A DNA stretch of 28,236 nucleotides. Origin: a bacterium UBP14_UBA6098 (GTDB lineage Bacteria; UBP14; UBA6098). This document shows, piece after piece, positions 7,337 through 16,879 of the stretch. The stretch lies in the NCBI GenBank assembly GCA_002428525.1, contig DIWU01000028.1, positions 1 to 28,236 of the forward strand, read 5' to 3'. A program made the translations under genes and the position numbers. The first letter of the stretch is position 1. Each line of letters starts with the position of its first letter. The notes below the pieces were generated by a model. The model worked only from the letters and a program-made list of their open reading frames with translations, had not been told where the DNA came from and did no database searches.

Positions 7337-9554
7337 TTTCTTCGACCGGCTCGGAATAGCCGCAACGGCCGCATTTCTTCGAGCCACCTCTTTTCCTCAT
7401 CGAGAGGAACATAGTCTCACAACCGCAATTCGGGCATTTGCCCTCGACCGGAGGGTCCCAGCTCGCGAAATCGCATTCGGGGTAATTGCTACAGCCATAA
7501 AAGGCCTTGCCCTTTTTGCTGAACTTCTCGACGAGATGCCCCGAGCAACCCTCTTTCGGGCATTTGAAGCCTGTGTCGAAGGGCTCTGTGTGTTTGCACG
7601 CCGGATATGCACTACAAGCGAGGAACCTGTGGCCTCTGCGGTCATGCTTTATAACCATCGGGCTGTTGCACTTGGGGCAATTTCGCTCGATCTTAGTCTC
7701 GGGGATGGGATCGCCCTGTTCATCGATTGGTTTTGTGTTCTTGCATTCGGGGAAATTACTGCACGCGAGGAATTTGCCGTATCTGCCCCATTTGATGACC
7801 ATCGGTTTTCCGCATTTTTCGCAGATATGATCGGTTTCCTGCTCGAGCTGTTTTTTAATACTCGTGCGGTTTTTGTTGGCCTCGCCTAAAAGAGGCTCGA
7901 AGCCGGAATAGAAATCCTTGAGTAGTTCGATCCAGTCGAGTTCTCCATCCTCGACGCGATCGAGGTCCTCCTCCATTTTCGCGGTGAAGCTTACCTCGAA
8001 AAGCCCGGGGAAGAGTTTTTCCAACAGGTCGAAAACCTCCGAACCGAGGATTGTCGGTGTGAGTTTGCCCTTGGAGCGGGAGACATATTTTCTGCTGATA
8101 ATCGTCGTTATGATCTGAGCATAGGTTGACGGGCGACCGACACCGTTCTGTTCCATCTCGCGAACCAAGGTGCCCTCGGAGAAACGCGCCGGCGGTTTTG
8201 TGAAATGCTGTGTCGCATCGGAGAGTGCGAATTTTAAAGCGAGGCCCGGTTTCAGCTCGGGAAGGCGGACAAGGTCCTCGTCGTCGCCGTTGTCCTTTTC
8301 GACCTCGGCGAGCTTGAGGAAGCCCTCGAAGATCAGCTTTCTATCGGTGGCGGCCAGCTCGTAGGGCCCGGCCGAGACGATCAGCTTAACTTGATCGTAT
8401 TTGGCATCGGCCATCTGCGAGGCGATGAACCGCTTCCAGATGAGTTCATAAAGCCTAAACTCTTCCCTCGACAAAAAGGGCGCGATCAAGGCCGGAGTGC
8501 GAAAGACATCGGTCGGGCGTATCGCCTCGTGTGCGTCCTGACTGTGTTTGGCGGATTTAAAATTCCTCGGTTGAACGAAGTTTTTGCCATATTGCTTTTC
8601 GATGAATGCAAGGCAGGACTTTTGGGCATCATCAGAGACACGCAGGGAATCGGTGCGCATGTAGGTGATAAGGCCGCTCATGCCCTCTTCGCCGAGCGCG
8701 ACGCCCTCGTAGAGCTTCTGCGCGACGAGCATAGTTTTGCTCGCGGAAAAGCCGATCTGCCTCGCGGCGGCAAGTTGCATAGAGCTTGTGATGAAGGGCG
8801 GCGGCGGGGATTTCGATAGGGATTTTTTCTGTATCTCCGAAACAACGAAGGCCTGTTTGGAAAGAAGCTCTTTATGGGAATCGGCGGCGTCTTTGTTGGG
8901 TATTTTGAGTGTTTCGCCGTTGAACTTCACCGCTTTGACTCGGAAACTATCGGTATCGGCCGAGAGGTCGGCGAAGAGTTGCCAATACTCCTCCGGCACG
9001 AAGCTCATAATCTCGCGTTCGCGCTCGACAATCAACCTTAGGGCGACGCTCTGAACCCTGCCTGCGGAAAGGCCCTTATAGAGGGTTCTCCAGAGGAAGG
9101 GCGAAACGAGGTAGCCGACGAGGCGGTCGAGAACCCTTCGCGCTTGCTGTGCATCGACCTTGTCGAGATCGATGGCGGTGGGGTTATCAATGCCTTGGCG
9201 GACCGCCTTTTCGGTTATCTCGTTGAATCGAACCCTGCCGATCTTGCTTTCCGGCATCCCCAAGAGCTGAGCGAGATGCCATGCTATCGCCTCGCCCTCT
9301 CTATCGGGGTCGGAGGCGAGAAATATCATCTCGGCTTCCTTGGCGAGCTTGCGAAGATTGGCGATAATCCGGCGTTTACCGGGGATGGAGACATACTCCG
9401 GGCGGAAATCGCCCTCGATATCGACGCCTAACTTTTCACCGGGAAGGTCCCTCAGATGGCCTCCGCTGGCTACAACATCGAAGGACTCGCCGAGGTATTT
9501 CTTGAGCGTTTTGGATTTCGTCGGCGATTCGACTATAACGAGTTTTTTGGGCAT
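7317..9554 (-). CDS. topA: DNA topoisomerase I
   Basis: A 745-residue type IA topoisomerase that relaxes negative supercoils. The TOPRIM domain carries Glu9 (IVESPTKSK) and SDPDREGE (81-88); the catalytic tyrosine is Tyr298 in ITYMRTDS. The central toroid motif EGTLVREMEQNGVGRPSTYA is present. The C-terminus (about 580-740) holds four zinc-ribbon units, each starting with a Cys pair (CEKCGKP, CPKCNSP, CPKEGCSG, CPNCGC). It starts two bases after the rpoZ stop, with only a weak GAAGAAG upstream, so translation is probably coupled. The topA-xer order is also seen in Firmicutes. Confidence 0.97.
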   Translation of the reverse strand: MPKKLVIVESPTKSKTLKKYLGESFDVVASGGHLRDLPGEKLGVDIEGDFRPEYVSIPGKRRIIANLRKLAKEAEMIFLASDPDREGEAIAWHLAQLLGMPESKIGRVRFNEITEKAVRQGIDNPTAIDLDKVDAQQARRVLDRLVGYLVSPFLWRTLYKGLSAGRVQSVALRLIVEREREIMSFVPEEYWQLFADLSADTDSFRVKAVKFNGETLKIPNKDAADSHKELLSKQAFVVSEIQKKSLSKSPPPPFITSSMQLAAARQIGFSASKTMLVAQKLYEGVALGEEGMSGLITYMRTDSLRVSDDAQKSCLAFIEKQYGKNFVQPRNFKSAKHSQDAHEAIRPTDVFRTPALIAPFLSREEFRLYELIWKRFIASQMADAKYDQVKLIVSAGPYELAATDRKLIFEGFLKLAEVEKDNGDDEDLVRLPELKPGLALKFALSDATQHFTKPPARFSEGTLVREMEQNGVGRPSTYAQIITTIISRKYVSRSKGKLTPTILGSEVFDLLEKLFPGLFEVSFTAKMEEDLDRVEDGELDWIELLKDFYSGFEPLLGEANKNRTSIKKQLEQETDHICEKCGKPMVIKWGRYGKFLACSNFPECKNTKPIDEQGDPIPETKIERNCPKCNSPMVIKHDRRGHRFLACSAYPACKHTEPFDTGFKCPKEGCSGHLVEKFSKKGKAFYGCSNYPECDFASWDPPVEGKCPNCGCETMFLSMRKRGGSKKCGRCGYSEPVEENARTDE

Positions 9555-9556
9555 AT

Positions 9557-9823
9557 TTAGACGGTCTTCTTCATTCCCCTCTGGGGAACTTCTTCTGTTT
9601 TTTCGATCGGTTTGCGGAATTCATAGCCGATCTTTCCGGCTAAAATCTCCTTCATTGCGACTATCGTGGGCTTTTCTTTCTCGATGAGGCGCGTCTCGTG
9701 CTTCTTTTCGAGCGCGATACGCATATCGTTGATCTCGCGCGCCCTTCGGGCGGTCAGGAGCACCAGCTCATACTTTGTCAGACCTTCGACGGAAACATCA
9801 TACAGAAAGCGTTCGTTTTCCAT
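9557..9823 (-). CDS. rpoZ: RNA polymerase omega subunit
   Basis: A small Rpb6/omega-family subunit that helps assemble RNA polymerase. The core KYELVLLTARRAREINDMR and the following KPTIVAMKEILAGKI are the recognisable omega segments. Two ATGs are possible. The one at 9823 has GGAGG five bases ahead and gives 88 residues. The one at 9835 contains that ribosome binding site inside its own first codons, so I chose 9823. It sits between gmk and topA, matching the common yicC-gmk-rpoZ arrangement. Confidence 0.9.
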   Translation of the reverse strand: MENERFLYDVSVEGLTKYELVLLTARRAREINDMRIALEKKHETRLIEKEKPTIVAMKEILAGKIGYEFRKPIEKTEEVPQRGMKKTV

Positions 9824-9886
9824 GCATCCCTCCATTTTTTACGAGGGGTGTTTTCGTCGCCGCGAAAATCTCGCCCTCGGGGGCTT

Positions 9887-9914
9887 AAAATATCAAAAAA
9901 AAACGAAATTGCAA
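9887..9914 (-). promoter_or_regulatory. Possible internal promoter before rpoZ-topA
   Basis: On the minus strand, TTGCAA (9909-9914), 16 bp with a T-tract, then TATTTT (9887-9892). The 106 bases between gmk and rpoZ are the longest gap in this minus-strand run, so an extra promoter is plausible, but T-rich DNA can mimic one. Confidence 0.35.
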
Positions 9915-9929
9915 CATAACTCGAAAACT

Positions 9930-10550
9930 TTATTGCTCCGAGTCCCAAATCTCGCCGATGAAGCGCTTGGCCGAAGCGAACTCCGCGGTCGCAATAGCGA
10001 CGACATCGGTGATGGCGTCCTCGATCTTATAGTTGAAAACTATGTAATCGAATGCTTTGGCGTGCTTAATCTCCTCGGCGGCGTTATCGAGACGAAGGGC
10101 GATATCGTCCTCGGTGTTGACGGCGCGCGTGCGGAGCCTTCGCTCGGTCTCGATCCTCGAGGGCGGCGCGACGAATACGAGCACCGCGTCGTCGGGATAG
10201 TTTTTCTTCAGCTGAAAGGCGCCCTGAACATCGATCTCGAGAATCATTATCTTGCCCTCGGCAAATGCCCTATCTACAAACTCGCGGGGTGTGCCGTAGC
10301 GATGACCGTGAACATTAGCCCATTCGGCGAAATCGCCATGCTCGACCATCTCGGTGAATCTTTCCTCCGTAATAAAATGGTAATGAACGCCGTCGATCTC
10401 GCCCTTTCTCGGGGGGCGCGTCGTAGCCGAGATTGAGAATTCGAAGGGGTTTCCGAGCGCTAAGAGCGCGGAATAGATGGTCGATTTGCCTCCGCCGGAG
10501 GGGCTGGAGATAACGAACAAGAAGCCTTTTCTCGATTTCTCATTCAACAT
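9930..10550 (-). CDS. gmk: Guanylate kinase
   Basis: A 206-residue cytoplasmic enzyme converting GMP to GDP with ATP. The P-loop is SSPSGGGKST (15-24), followed by the GMP-binding segment ISATTRPPRKGEIDGVHYHF and the lid EIDVQGAFQLK region. The ATG overlaps the last codons of yicC by 11 bp (GTTGAATGA contains both the Gmk leader codons and the yicC stop), and GGGAG in the yicC end serves as its ribosome binding site, so coupling is likely. Confidence 0.97.
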   Translation of the reverse strand: MLNEKSRKGFLFVISSPSGGGKSTIYSALLALGNPFEFSISATTRPPRKGEIDGVHYHFITEERFTEMVEHGDFAEWANVHGHRYGTPREFVDRAFAEGKIMILEIDVQGAFQLKKNYPDDAVLVFVAPPSRIETERRLRTRAVNTEDDIALRLDNAAEEIKHAKAFDYIVFNYKIEDAITDVVAIATAEFASAKRFIGEIWDSEQ

Positions 10551-11415
10551 TGGCGATCTGCTCCCGAATACGCTCGAATTCCTCCTTGATCGCTATCACC
10601 AAATTGGAGGTTTCGAGGTCGGCGCCCTTAGCGCCGATAGTGTCGGCCTCGCGGTTGCATTCCTGAAGGAGAAACTTCAGCTTGCTCCCGACTGACTGAG
10701 GTTCATCGAGAGCTGTTCTGAACTGGGCGATATGACTTTTAAGCCGGGTTAGCTCTTCTGTCGGGTCGGCCTTGCACGAAAACAGGGCCGCCTCTTGGGC
10801 AATTCGTTCCTCGGACAATTCCATTTGGCCCTCGACCAACTCGCAAATCCTTTGTTTGAGGGAGTCGAAGTTGCGGGTTCTGCATTCGTCCTTGCGCTGT
10901 TCGAGGTCGTCAACGAAAAGCGATATCCGGTCGAGACGCCCGGCGAGGTCGTTGTAGATTGAAAGCCCCTCCCGCTCGCGCATCGCGACGAGGTTAGCCG
11001 CGGCCTCCGAAACCGCCGCGATAACAGACGGCGCGAGCAACCTCGCAAGGTCTTGCTTCGGGCGGATTGTCATGACATCGGGGAGTGCGACGATATCCCG
11101 CGGAGTAAGAACTAACTCTTCGGAAACAGCTTGTTTCATGGCGGATAGGTATTTTTCGAGCAGTTTTTCATCCAGCACAACATCGAAGAGGTCGGTTTTA
11201 TCGCCGGGGGCAAGCTCGATCGTGACACTTACAGTGCCGCGTGTTATAGCCGATTTGACCGAGTTTGAAACCTCCGTTTCAAGCTCGGCGAGGATTTCCG
11301 GTGCGTTAACGCGGAGATCGAGAAAACGCGCATTGATCGACTTAATTCGGGCGACGACTGCGATACGGCCTTGAGTTGAAATAGCCTCGCCATAACCGGT
11401 CATGCTTTTTATCAT
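10540..11415 (-). CDS. yicC: YicC/YloC-family endoribonuclease
   Basis: A 291-residue protein of the YicC family, members of which have been reported as endoribonucleases. The N-terminus MIKSMTGYGEA is the family hallmark and fixes the start. The conserved C-terminal DUF1732 region contains ERIAQEAALFSCKAD, EELTRLKSHIAQF and GSKLKFLLQECNREADTIG. The frame is open 37 codons further upstream with a hydrophobic stretch, but that part would run through the promoter and is rejected. GGTG lies five bases before the ATG. Confidence 0.95.
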   Translation of the reverse strand: MIKSMTGYGEAISTQGRIAVVARIKSINARFLDLRVNAPEILAELETEVSNSVKSAITRGTVSVTIELAPGDKTDLFDVVLDEKLLEKYLSAMKQAVSEELVLTPRDIVALPDVMTIRPKQDLARLLAPSVIAAVSEAAANLVAMREREGLSIYNDLAGRLDRISLFVDDLEQRKDECRTRNFDSLKQRICELVEGQMELSEERIAQEAALFSCKADPTEELTRLKSHIAQFRTALDEPQSVGSKLKFLLQECNREADTIGAKGADLETSNLVIAIKEEFERIREQIANVE

Positions 11416-11455
11416 ATTTTCACCATGGAAGAAAGTAAATAAGACGACACAGCTT

Positions 11456-11484
11456 ATAATAACAAGCGAAAAACCTCGGCTCAA
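11456..11484 (-). promoter_or_regulatory. Sigma-70-type promoter of yicC
   Basis: On the minus strand, TTGAGC (11479-11484), 17 bp, TATTAT (11456-11461), giving a leader of about 35 nt. The -35 box lies inside the near-palindrome CTTCGG-TTGAG-CCGAGG, a possible operator. The rest of 11485-11695 is A/T-rich and divergent; TATGAT at 11597-11602 may serve the plus-strand gene, but no good -35 accompanies it. Confidence 0.55.
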
Positions 11485-11695
11485 CCGAAGTATAAACGAA
11501 GATAAAAAAAACCGCCAAAAAAACAAGGAATAAATTTCGATAAAATATATAAGAACTTAGGCTTTTTTAACATCTTTTTTAAAAAAAACATTTGCTTATG
11601 ATACTTGAATTATTAAATTGAATAATGATTAAGCGATGGGGACTAATCGCGAAAACATTACACTGGATAATTCAACTTTCGAAAAGGAGAGAGAC

Positions 11696-14600
11696 ATGAA
11701 AAGGTCATTTTTATGGCTGTTGTTGTTATTCTCGGTTTCAGCGCTTCTCGCCGCGCCCAGTGTTTTTAACTATCAGGGAAAACTCACCGACGCCGCGGGA
11801 GCCGGAATCAACGATCTTTTAGATATGACGATCAAGATCTACGATTCCCCGACCGGCGGAACCCTCCTCGACCAATACGATACAACTAATGTGGCCGTTG
11901 TTAAGGGCCTTTTCGACATTCAATACGAGGTCGATCTCGGCCTCGACGACCTTTCCGGCGAACTCTATCTCGAACTCGAGCTCGAGGGCGGCTACACAAT
12001 GATCCCGCGTGTTCGCATCGCCGCGGTTCCCTTCGCGCTTGCGGCTATGTATGTCGATTCCGCTAATCACGCGGTGAACGCGGATTCGGTGGGCGGCTAT
12101 TCCGCGCTTCAACTCCTGCCTAACACCCTTCAGGGAGCCTACGACGAGGGTGGCGCTGGCGCGGGAAGGCGCATCGACGCGGTTTCCGGCCCTGTCGATA
12201 TTCGCACGGCATATATCGGCCCCGCCGACGGCAGGGCAATGGAGATCCGCACGAATGACAACATCGAGACCGCCCTTTATGTCTATAATGCAGGCACCGG
12301 GCCCGCAATATTCTGTTCCGGCGATCTTCGTCTAAATGGAACGATTTGGTCGAATTCGGATGTCAAAATCCAACTCGACAAGAACGCAGACCCCACGAAC
12401 AGTGAGTTCTTCGTCGTTAACGACACCGGCGCGACCGTCTTCAGTGTCAACGAGCACGGAGACGCTGTAATCATTGGCGAACTCGATCCAAAGTCGGTGA
12501 CCTTCATGCCGCAGGCTGTTATACCGACCGGGATTAAGGGTAAGGTATATTTCGATGATGCCGAGGGCAAGCTCAAATGGCACGACGGCACCGCATGGCA
12601 AGATTTCGGCACCGGCGGCGGAACCGGCGATTATATTGAGAATCAAATCGCAACAACTCAAGACGCCGACTTCTGGGTCGAGAGAGAGGGCGCTTTCGGA
12701 GTGGTCACTGTCGGCACAGAGACCGATGTCCTCACCGAGGGCTTCGAGGGAGGAGTCATCCCGCCCACCGGATGGACCCAGAACTATGTCTCAGGAACAA
12801 ATGACTGGGAGCTGGGTCCCACCGGCACGACAGCCTCGTCGGTTCACAGCGGAGCCGCTTGCGCTGTGTTCCGCGGGAACTACACTAATTACGTCACCGA
12901 GCTGATCTCACCGAGCATCGACCTCTCCGGCTTCCCCGCCGGAAGTGTCACCTTCGAGTTCTGGCATATGCAACCCGATTGGAGTGGAGATCAAGATACC
13001 TTAGCGGTTTATTACAGCTCGGACGGTGGCGCAAATTGGAATTATCTCGAGAGCTGGGGCGGAAGTGTAACAACCTACCAGCATAGGACTTATGTCCTCC
13101 CCGATCTATCGAACAACTATATGGTTAAGTTCTACGCCTTCGAAAACTGGGGATACGGTGTTCACCTCGACGATATTCGAATCTACAACACCGAGTATTC
13201 CGAACCCTCACCGAGAATTATTGCTCAAGGCTCGACCGGTAATATCGCACTACTCGACCCGGCCGGCGATGTCGTCTTCGACGGTGTCGGCTTGAAGTCT
13301 CCCGGCGGCGCGGGTGTCGTCGGATATGACAATGCGACAAGCGGTCTCGCCGCTTCCGATGTCCAAGCGGCAATCGACGAGCTTGCCGCTATCGATCCGA
13401 TCACCTCGCTCGATGTTCTTTGGGCGGGCGATTTCGCCGATTATAGCGACACGATACTCGCGATGGATAATCTCTATATCAATGGCGAGCTTATCGCCGA
13501 CAGCATTCAGGCCTTCGGCGATACGATCTATCTCGACGACCATATCTCGGTCGATGGCTGTGGGGTTTTCGGCGGCGGTGTTGCCCCTTCAACTATTCTT
13601 TATTCCGAGAGCTTCGACGGCGGTTCGACACCCTCCGGTTGGGCTGAAACCGGAGCGACCGGTTCCGCGGCGATAACCTACTTAACTACCTCGGTTCATC
13701 CCACGGGAATCACGCCTTCGGATGGTAGCCATATGGCTGTTTTTAATTCTTGGACTGCCTCGACCGGAAATCAAATTCAGCTCGAACAAACAGCCGGCTT
13801 TTCGACTGTAGGATATTCGGGGATTATCGTTTATCTCGATATTTACCACGATATGGGCTTCACTAACTTGGATAGCGTCGTGCTTCAATATTCGACCGAC
13901 GGCACGACTTGGAACCCTGTGAAAAGATGGCTTCGCTACGACGGCACTTTCGGTTGGGCGTCCGAATGGGTTGCTTTGCCCTCGGGTGCCGATAACCAGC
14001 CCAACCTCTACCTCGCTTTGCTTTTCGTCAGCGCTTACGGGAACGACATCCATGTCGATAACCTCGTTGTTCGCGCGCCCACCGGAGCGGCGCCGCCTGC
14101 GGTGGAGATCTGCTCCGGCGGCATCTCCGCCGACGGCGATATCGAGGGCGGAACATTCACGCTTAACGGTGTGACTATCACCGATTGGCCCTCCGGCGGC
14201 GGGACGAGCGATCTCGATACCCTTTGGACGCCTCATGGATCCACCTTCGACACAATGGTCGCGATGGCGCAGTTTAAGGTCTTCGGCGAGCTGATCGCCG
14301 ATAGCATTCAAGCGGTCGGGAATATCATCGAGATGGACGACTCGGTGAATATCGTAGGAGGGGTTTCTCTCGGCGGCGATTCTACCTATCGAGACGATTG
14401 GGAACCCGAATATGTGATTACAGTTGGGAAGGATAACGCCGATTTCGAAACAATTCAGGACGCTGTTGCGGCGGTGCTTTTCAACGGCTGGAGAAGTGTG
14501 CTTATCGATGTCGCTCCGGGGATATATCCAGTCCCCTCCGCGCTCACGATACCCGACGAGGTCCATCTTCGCGGCTCTGGAGCGAATGCCACAACGATCA

Positions 14601-15610
14601 TCGCCGATATCAATATCCGCGGCAAGGTCTCATATATCAACTTCATGACCTCACCGGTCGTTTTAGCCAACGGTGCTCAAGCTATACACTGCACTTTCGA
14701 GGACAACACCATTACCATTGATGACTCCCGAGCCGATAACTGTGTTTTTAAAACCAGAGAGACGATGTTAAACATTCGTTCCAACAGCGCCCTTTCGGGC
14801 TGTGAGATTCAGCGCAATGTCGATATCGAGGGTGTATGTGTTATCTCGGACGCTTTAATGTTCGGGACGACAACGGTGCACGGCCCTTCTACTCAAGTAG
14901 ATTTCAACGGTTGTGTGGTAAGCGGTGGGAATATCATTGTTAACGCCGACGCCTCGATCTTTGTCGAGGCTTGTCTATTCCTCGCCGGTGAAGTAGATAT
15001 CGCGCCCGCGATCACTATAATGTTGGGTTCGGCGGAGATCAAGGCAAACCATTTCATCGACAGAAATATGAACGCTATCAATATCATGGGCGGAAGCGCG
15101 AACATCCTTTCGAACGACTTCATCCGTTGCGGGAAAAATATGGATTCTCAGGGCGCTATTTTTGCCCTTGGCTCATTCCGCGAATTCAACATCATCGGGA
15201 ACCATATCGACGGCCAAGGCTTGTCGATGAGCCCGGGAATTCAAGCCATGGGATCCGCGAGCTCGGAGGGTTTGATCAAGGACAATGTCATCGAGCGGCA
15301 CATAACGGGAGTTAGGCTTTCCGGTATGAATCAAATCGGTAATGCTATGCCGGTTAATAGCAATATTATTCGCAAAAACCAAAACGACGGCCTTGTCATC
15401 GAGGCCGGGAATTACTTGCTGACACATAATGTTCTGACGAACAACAACTTAGCCGGTGCATTATTCAACGACTTAATGATTCAGACCACCACTGTCGTCG
15501 CAAGCCATAATGTAGTTGATAGTTACACTTCCGTGGTTTCGCCGGTTCCGGGAGCCTTTAACACACAATCCTCCGGAATGATTTGGGGCTTGAACGGTCA
15601 ACTGCCGTAA
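11696..15610 (+). CDS. Large modular exoprotein with beta-helix C-terminus
   Basis: Predicted 1304-residue secreted protein. Signal peptide MKRSFLWLLLLFSVSALLA, then the FCB-type module starting SVFNYQGKLTD, ending near RIAAVPFALAA. Then come tail-fibre-like pieces (GKVYFDDAEGKLKWHDGTAW and YDNATSGLAASDVQAAIDEL), an anchor-J/MAM-like beta-sandwich at about 345-500 (EGFEGGVIPPTGW to HLDDIRIYN), and a second at about 635-792. Each sandwich is followed, after a linker, by a GELIADSIQA cassette. A right-handed parallel beta-helix spans about 902-1288 (DADF-like DNADFETIQDAVAAV, then N/G/I-rich coils). No T9SS sorting domain ends it. The start is chosen by AAGGAG seven bases before ATG; a 20-codon upstream extension would precede the signal peptide. 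Role unknown, probably surface or adhesin-like. Confidence 0.9.
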   Translation: MKRSFLWLLLLFSVSALLAAPSVFNYQGKLTDAAGAGINDLLDMTIKIYDSPTGGTLLDQYDTTNVAVVKGLFDIQYEVDLGLDDLSGELYLELELEGGYTMIPRVRIAAVPFALAAMYVDSANHAVNADSVGGYSALQLLPNTLQGAYDEGGAGAGRRIDAVSGPVDIRTAYIGPADGRAMEIRTNDNIETALYVYNAGTGPAIFCSGDLRLNGTIWSNSDVKIQLDKNADPTNSEFFVVNDTGATVFSVNEHGDAVIIGELDPKSVTFMPQAVIPTGIKGKVYFDDAEGKLKWHDGTAWQDFGTGGGTGDYIENQIATTQDADFWVEREGAFGVVTVGTETDVLTEGFEGGVIPPTGWTQNYVSGTNDWELGPTGTTASSVHSGAACAVFRGNYTNYVTELISPSIDLSGFPAGSVTFEFWHMQPDWSGDQDTLAVYYSSDGGANWNYLESWGGSVTTYQHRTYVLPDLSNNYMVKFYAFENWGYGVHLDDIRIYNTEYSEPSPRIIAQGSTGNIALLDPAGDVVFDGVGLKSPGGAGVVGYDNATSGLAASDVQAAIDELAAIDPITSLDVLWAGDFADYSDTILAMDNLYINGELIADSIQAFGDTIYLDDHISVDGCGVFGGGVAPSTILYSESFDGGSTPSGWAETGATGSAAITYLTTSVHPTGITPSDGSHMAVFNSWTASTGNQIQLEQTAGFSTVGYSGIIVYLDIYHDMGFTNLDSVVLQYSTDGTTWNPVKRWLRYDGTFGWASEWVALPSGADNQPNLYLALLFVSAYGNDIHVDNLVVRAPTGAAPPAVEICSGGISADGDIEGGTFTLNGVTITDWPSGGGTSDLDTLWTPHGSTFDTMVAMAQFKVFGELIADSIQAVGNIIEMDDSVNIVGGVSLGGDSTYRDDWEPEYVITVGKDNADFETIQDAVAAVLFNGWRSVLIDVAPGIYPVPSALTIPDEVHLRGSGANATTIIADINIRGKVSYINFMTSPVVLANGAQAIHCTFEDNTITIDDSRADNCVFKTRETMLNIRSNSALSGCEIQRNVDIEGVCVISDALMFGTTTVHGPSTQVDFNGCVVSGGNIIVNADASIFVEACLFLAGEVDIAPAITIMLGSAEIKANHFIDRNMNAINIMGGSANILSNDFIRCGKNMDSQGAIFALGSFREFNIIGNHIDGQGLSMSPGIQAMGSASSEGLIKDNVIERHITGVRLSGMNQIGNAMPVNSNIIRKNQNDGLVIEAGNYLLTHNVLTNNNLAGALFNDLMIQTTTVVASHNVVDSYTSVVSPVPGAFNTQSSGMIWGLNGQLP

Positions 15611-15674
15611 GAAAATAGCTTGCATTATGGTGATTAGGAATTTATATTTGCGAAAACATGGAGGACACTTTACT

Positions 15675-16724
15675 ATGAGAAATATTATGCTTATTGCGGC
15701 GATAACCCTCGTCGCGACCTTATGCATGGCGTGGCCGACCGGCGGCCCCTACGAACTCCGATGGGGTTCCTATACCAACGGCGGCACTGAGACCGAACCC
15801 AGAGTCTCATCCGGAGGGTATGTTTTAACCGACAACCTCGGTCATGCGAGCACTGTGACAGATTCCTTCCTCACCGACGGCACGGCATACAAGCATCGCC
15901 CCGGATACCGCAAGGTGGAATGGGACGAGCAACCCCCGATTACCATGGTCAACCATAACGACAGCCTTTGGAATACACCCGGCTTCGTCATTACTTGGGG
16001 TGGCGAAGATACGACCACCAGCGACGGTATCGGTTGGGGAATCCGCTACTACGATGTCGAATTCCGCAGAGGCCCGGCCGGCGAATGGAAACCGTGGCTG
16101 ACTAATTCGACCTTCACGAGCGGTCTCTTCGGACCTTTCGTGCCGGATACTGTTTTCGAGGATACTGTCTATTATTTCCAATGCCGTGCGCACGATCTTC
16201 CGGGCAATGTCGAGGAATGGCCTCCGACTTGGCAGGCATGGGCGAGGTATAACAGCACCACCCTCGATTGGACGGTCTATAACTACGACGGCGAGAATTA
16301 CTGGACGATTTCGGACAGTATCGGTTTGAATGAAACTGTCACTGCAGACAGTGCCAATGTCTTCCTTGTCAAGAATACAGGCACCGAGACCATCGATATT
16401 GGAATTAAGGGCAGTCCGGCCACGGGATGGGACTTGGGCGCAACTCGCGGGATAAATAGATACGGCCTTCGCGCGTATTTCAACGACGATAATACCCCGC
16501 CTTTGGTCTTCGATTTCGAGGATGCTGTGCTCGATACCGGCTTCGCTTGGTCGAGCGCCACAGTTTTCGGGCCCGGCGGATTCGAGATTCAGGACGCCGA
16601 CGCGGATAGCGTCCTTCGCACCGAGAACCTGTGGCTTCAACTGCTCATGCCCACGGAGTTGACACATTGGACCTACAGTCAAGTCATCAGGCTCGACCTA
16701 AAAGCCCGTGTGACTACGCCGTAA
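15675..16724 (+). CDS. Secreted protein with one FN3-like domain
   Basis: Predicted 349-residue exoprotein, function unknown. Signal peptide MRNIMLIAAITLVATLCMA with cleavage before WPTGG. Residues about 35-75 resemble the exoprotein motif in which a 'Y.L.D.LG..S' segment leads to a 'Y..RPGY' end. An FN3/Ig-like domain spans about 100-185, closing with YYFQCRAHDLPGNVEEWP. The C-terminal half is beta-rich. The start uses GGAGGA nine bases ahead. It follows the beta-helix protein by 64 bp with no terminator between, so the two are probably co-transcribed and may form one surface structure. Confidence 0.85.
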   Translation: MRNIMLIAAITLVATLCMAWPTGGPYELRWGSYTNGGTETEPRVSSGGYVLTDNLGHASTVTDSFLTDGTAYKHRPGYRKVEWDEQPPITMVNHNDSLWNTPGFVITWGGEDTTTSDGIGWGIRYYDVEFRRGPAGEWKPWLTNSTFTSGLFGPFVPDTVFEDTVYYFQCRAHDLPGNVEEWPPTWQAWARYNSTTLDWTVYNYDGENYWTISDSIGLNETVTADSANVFLVKNTGTETIDIGIKGSPATGWDLGATRGINRYGLRAYFNDDNTPPLVFDFEDAVLDTGFAWSSATVFGPGGFEIQDADADSVLRTENLWLQLLMPTELTHWTYSQVIRLDLKARVTTP

Positions 16725-16747
16725 CCGCGAAAACAAAGGGATTCTTC

Positions 16748-16777
16748 AAAGGCCGCCATTTTGGGCGGCCTTTTTTT
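16748..16777 (+). terminator. Terminator after the exoprotein pair
   Basis: AAAGGCCGCC (16748-16757) pairs with GGCGGCCTTT (16764-16773) around a six-base loop, and seven T follow the GC part. It ends the unit 11696-16724. Confidence 0.93.
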
Positions 16778-16811
16778 GCTCGTGAAAAATGTGTTGTTAT
16801 ACAAATGGTTA

Positions 16812-16840
16812 TTGCGACATAGGCGATAGATATATATTTT
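16812..16840 (+). promoter_or_regulatory. Probable promoter of the galT-GH57 operon
   Basis: TTGCGA (16812-16817), 17 bp, TATTTT (16835-16840), placed between the preceding terminator and galT; leader about 33 nt. Confidence 0.5.
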
Positions 16841-16879
16841 ATTAGAGTTTGGGTTTATTCAACAAGAAAGGTTTTTTGC

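Noticed and set aside
11416..11526. N-terminal extension of YicC with a hydrophobic stretch
   Set aside because: The family begins at MIKSMTGYG, which has its own ribosome binding site; the extension covers the promoter.
11696..15610. Phage tail-fibre gene or prophage remnant
   Set aside because: A clear signal peptide and FCB-type N-terminal module, with no other phage genes nearby; tail-fibre-like wording is explained by shared linker motifs.
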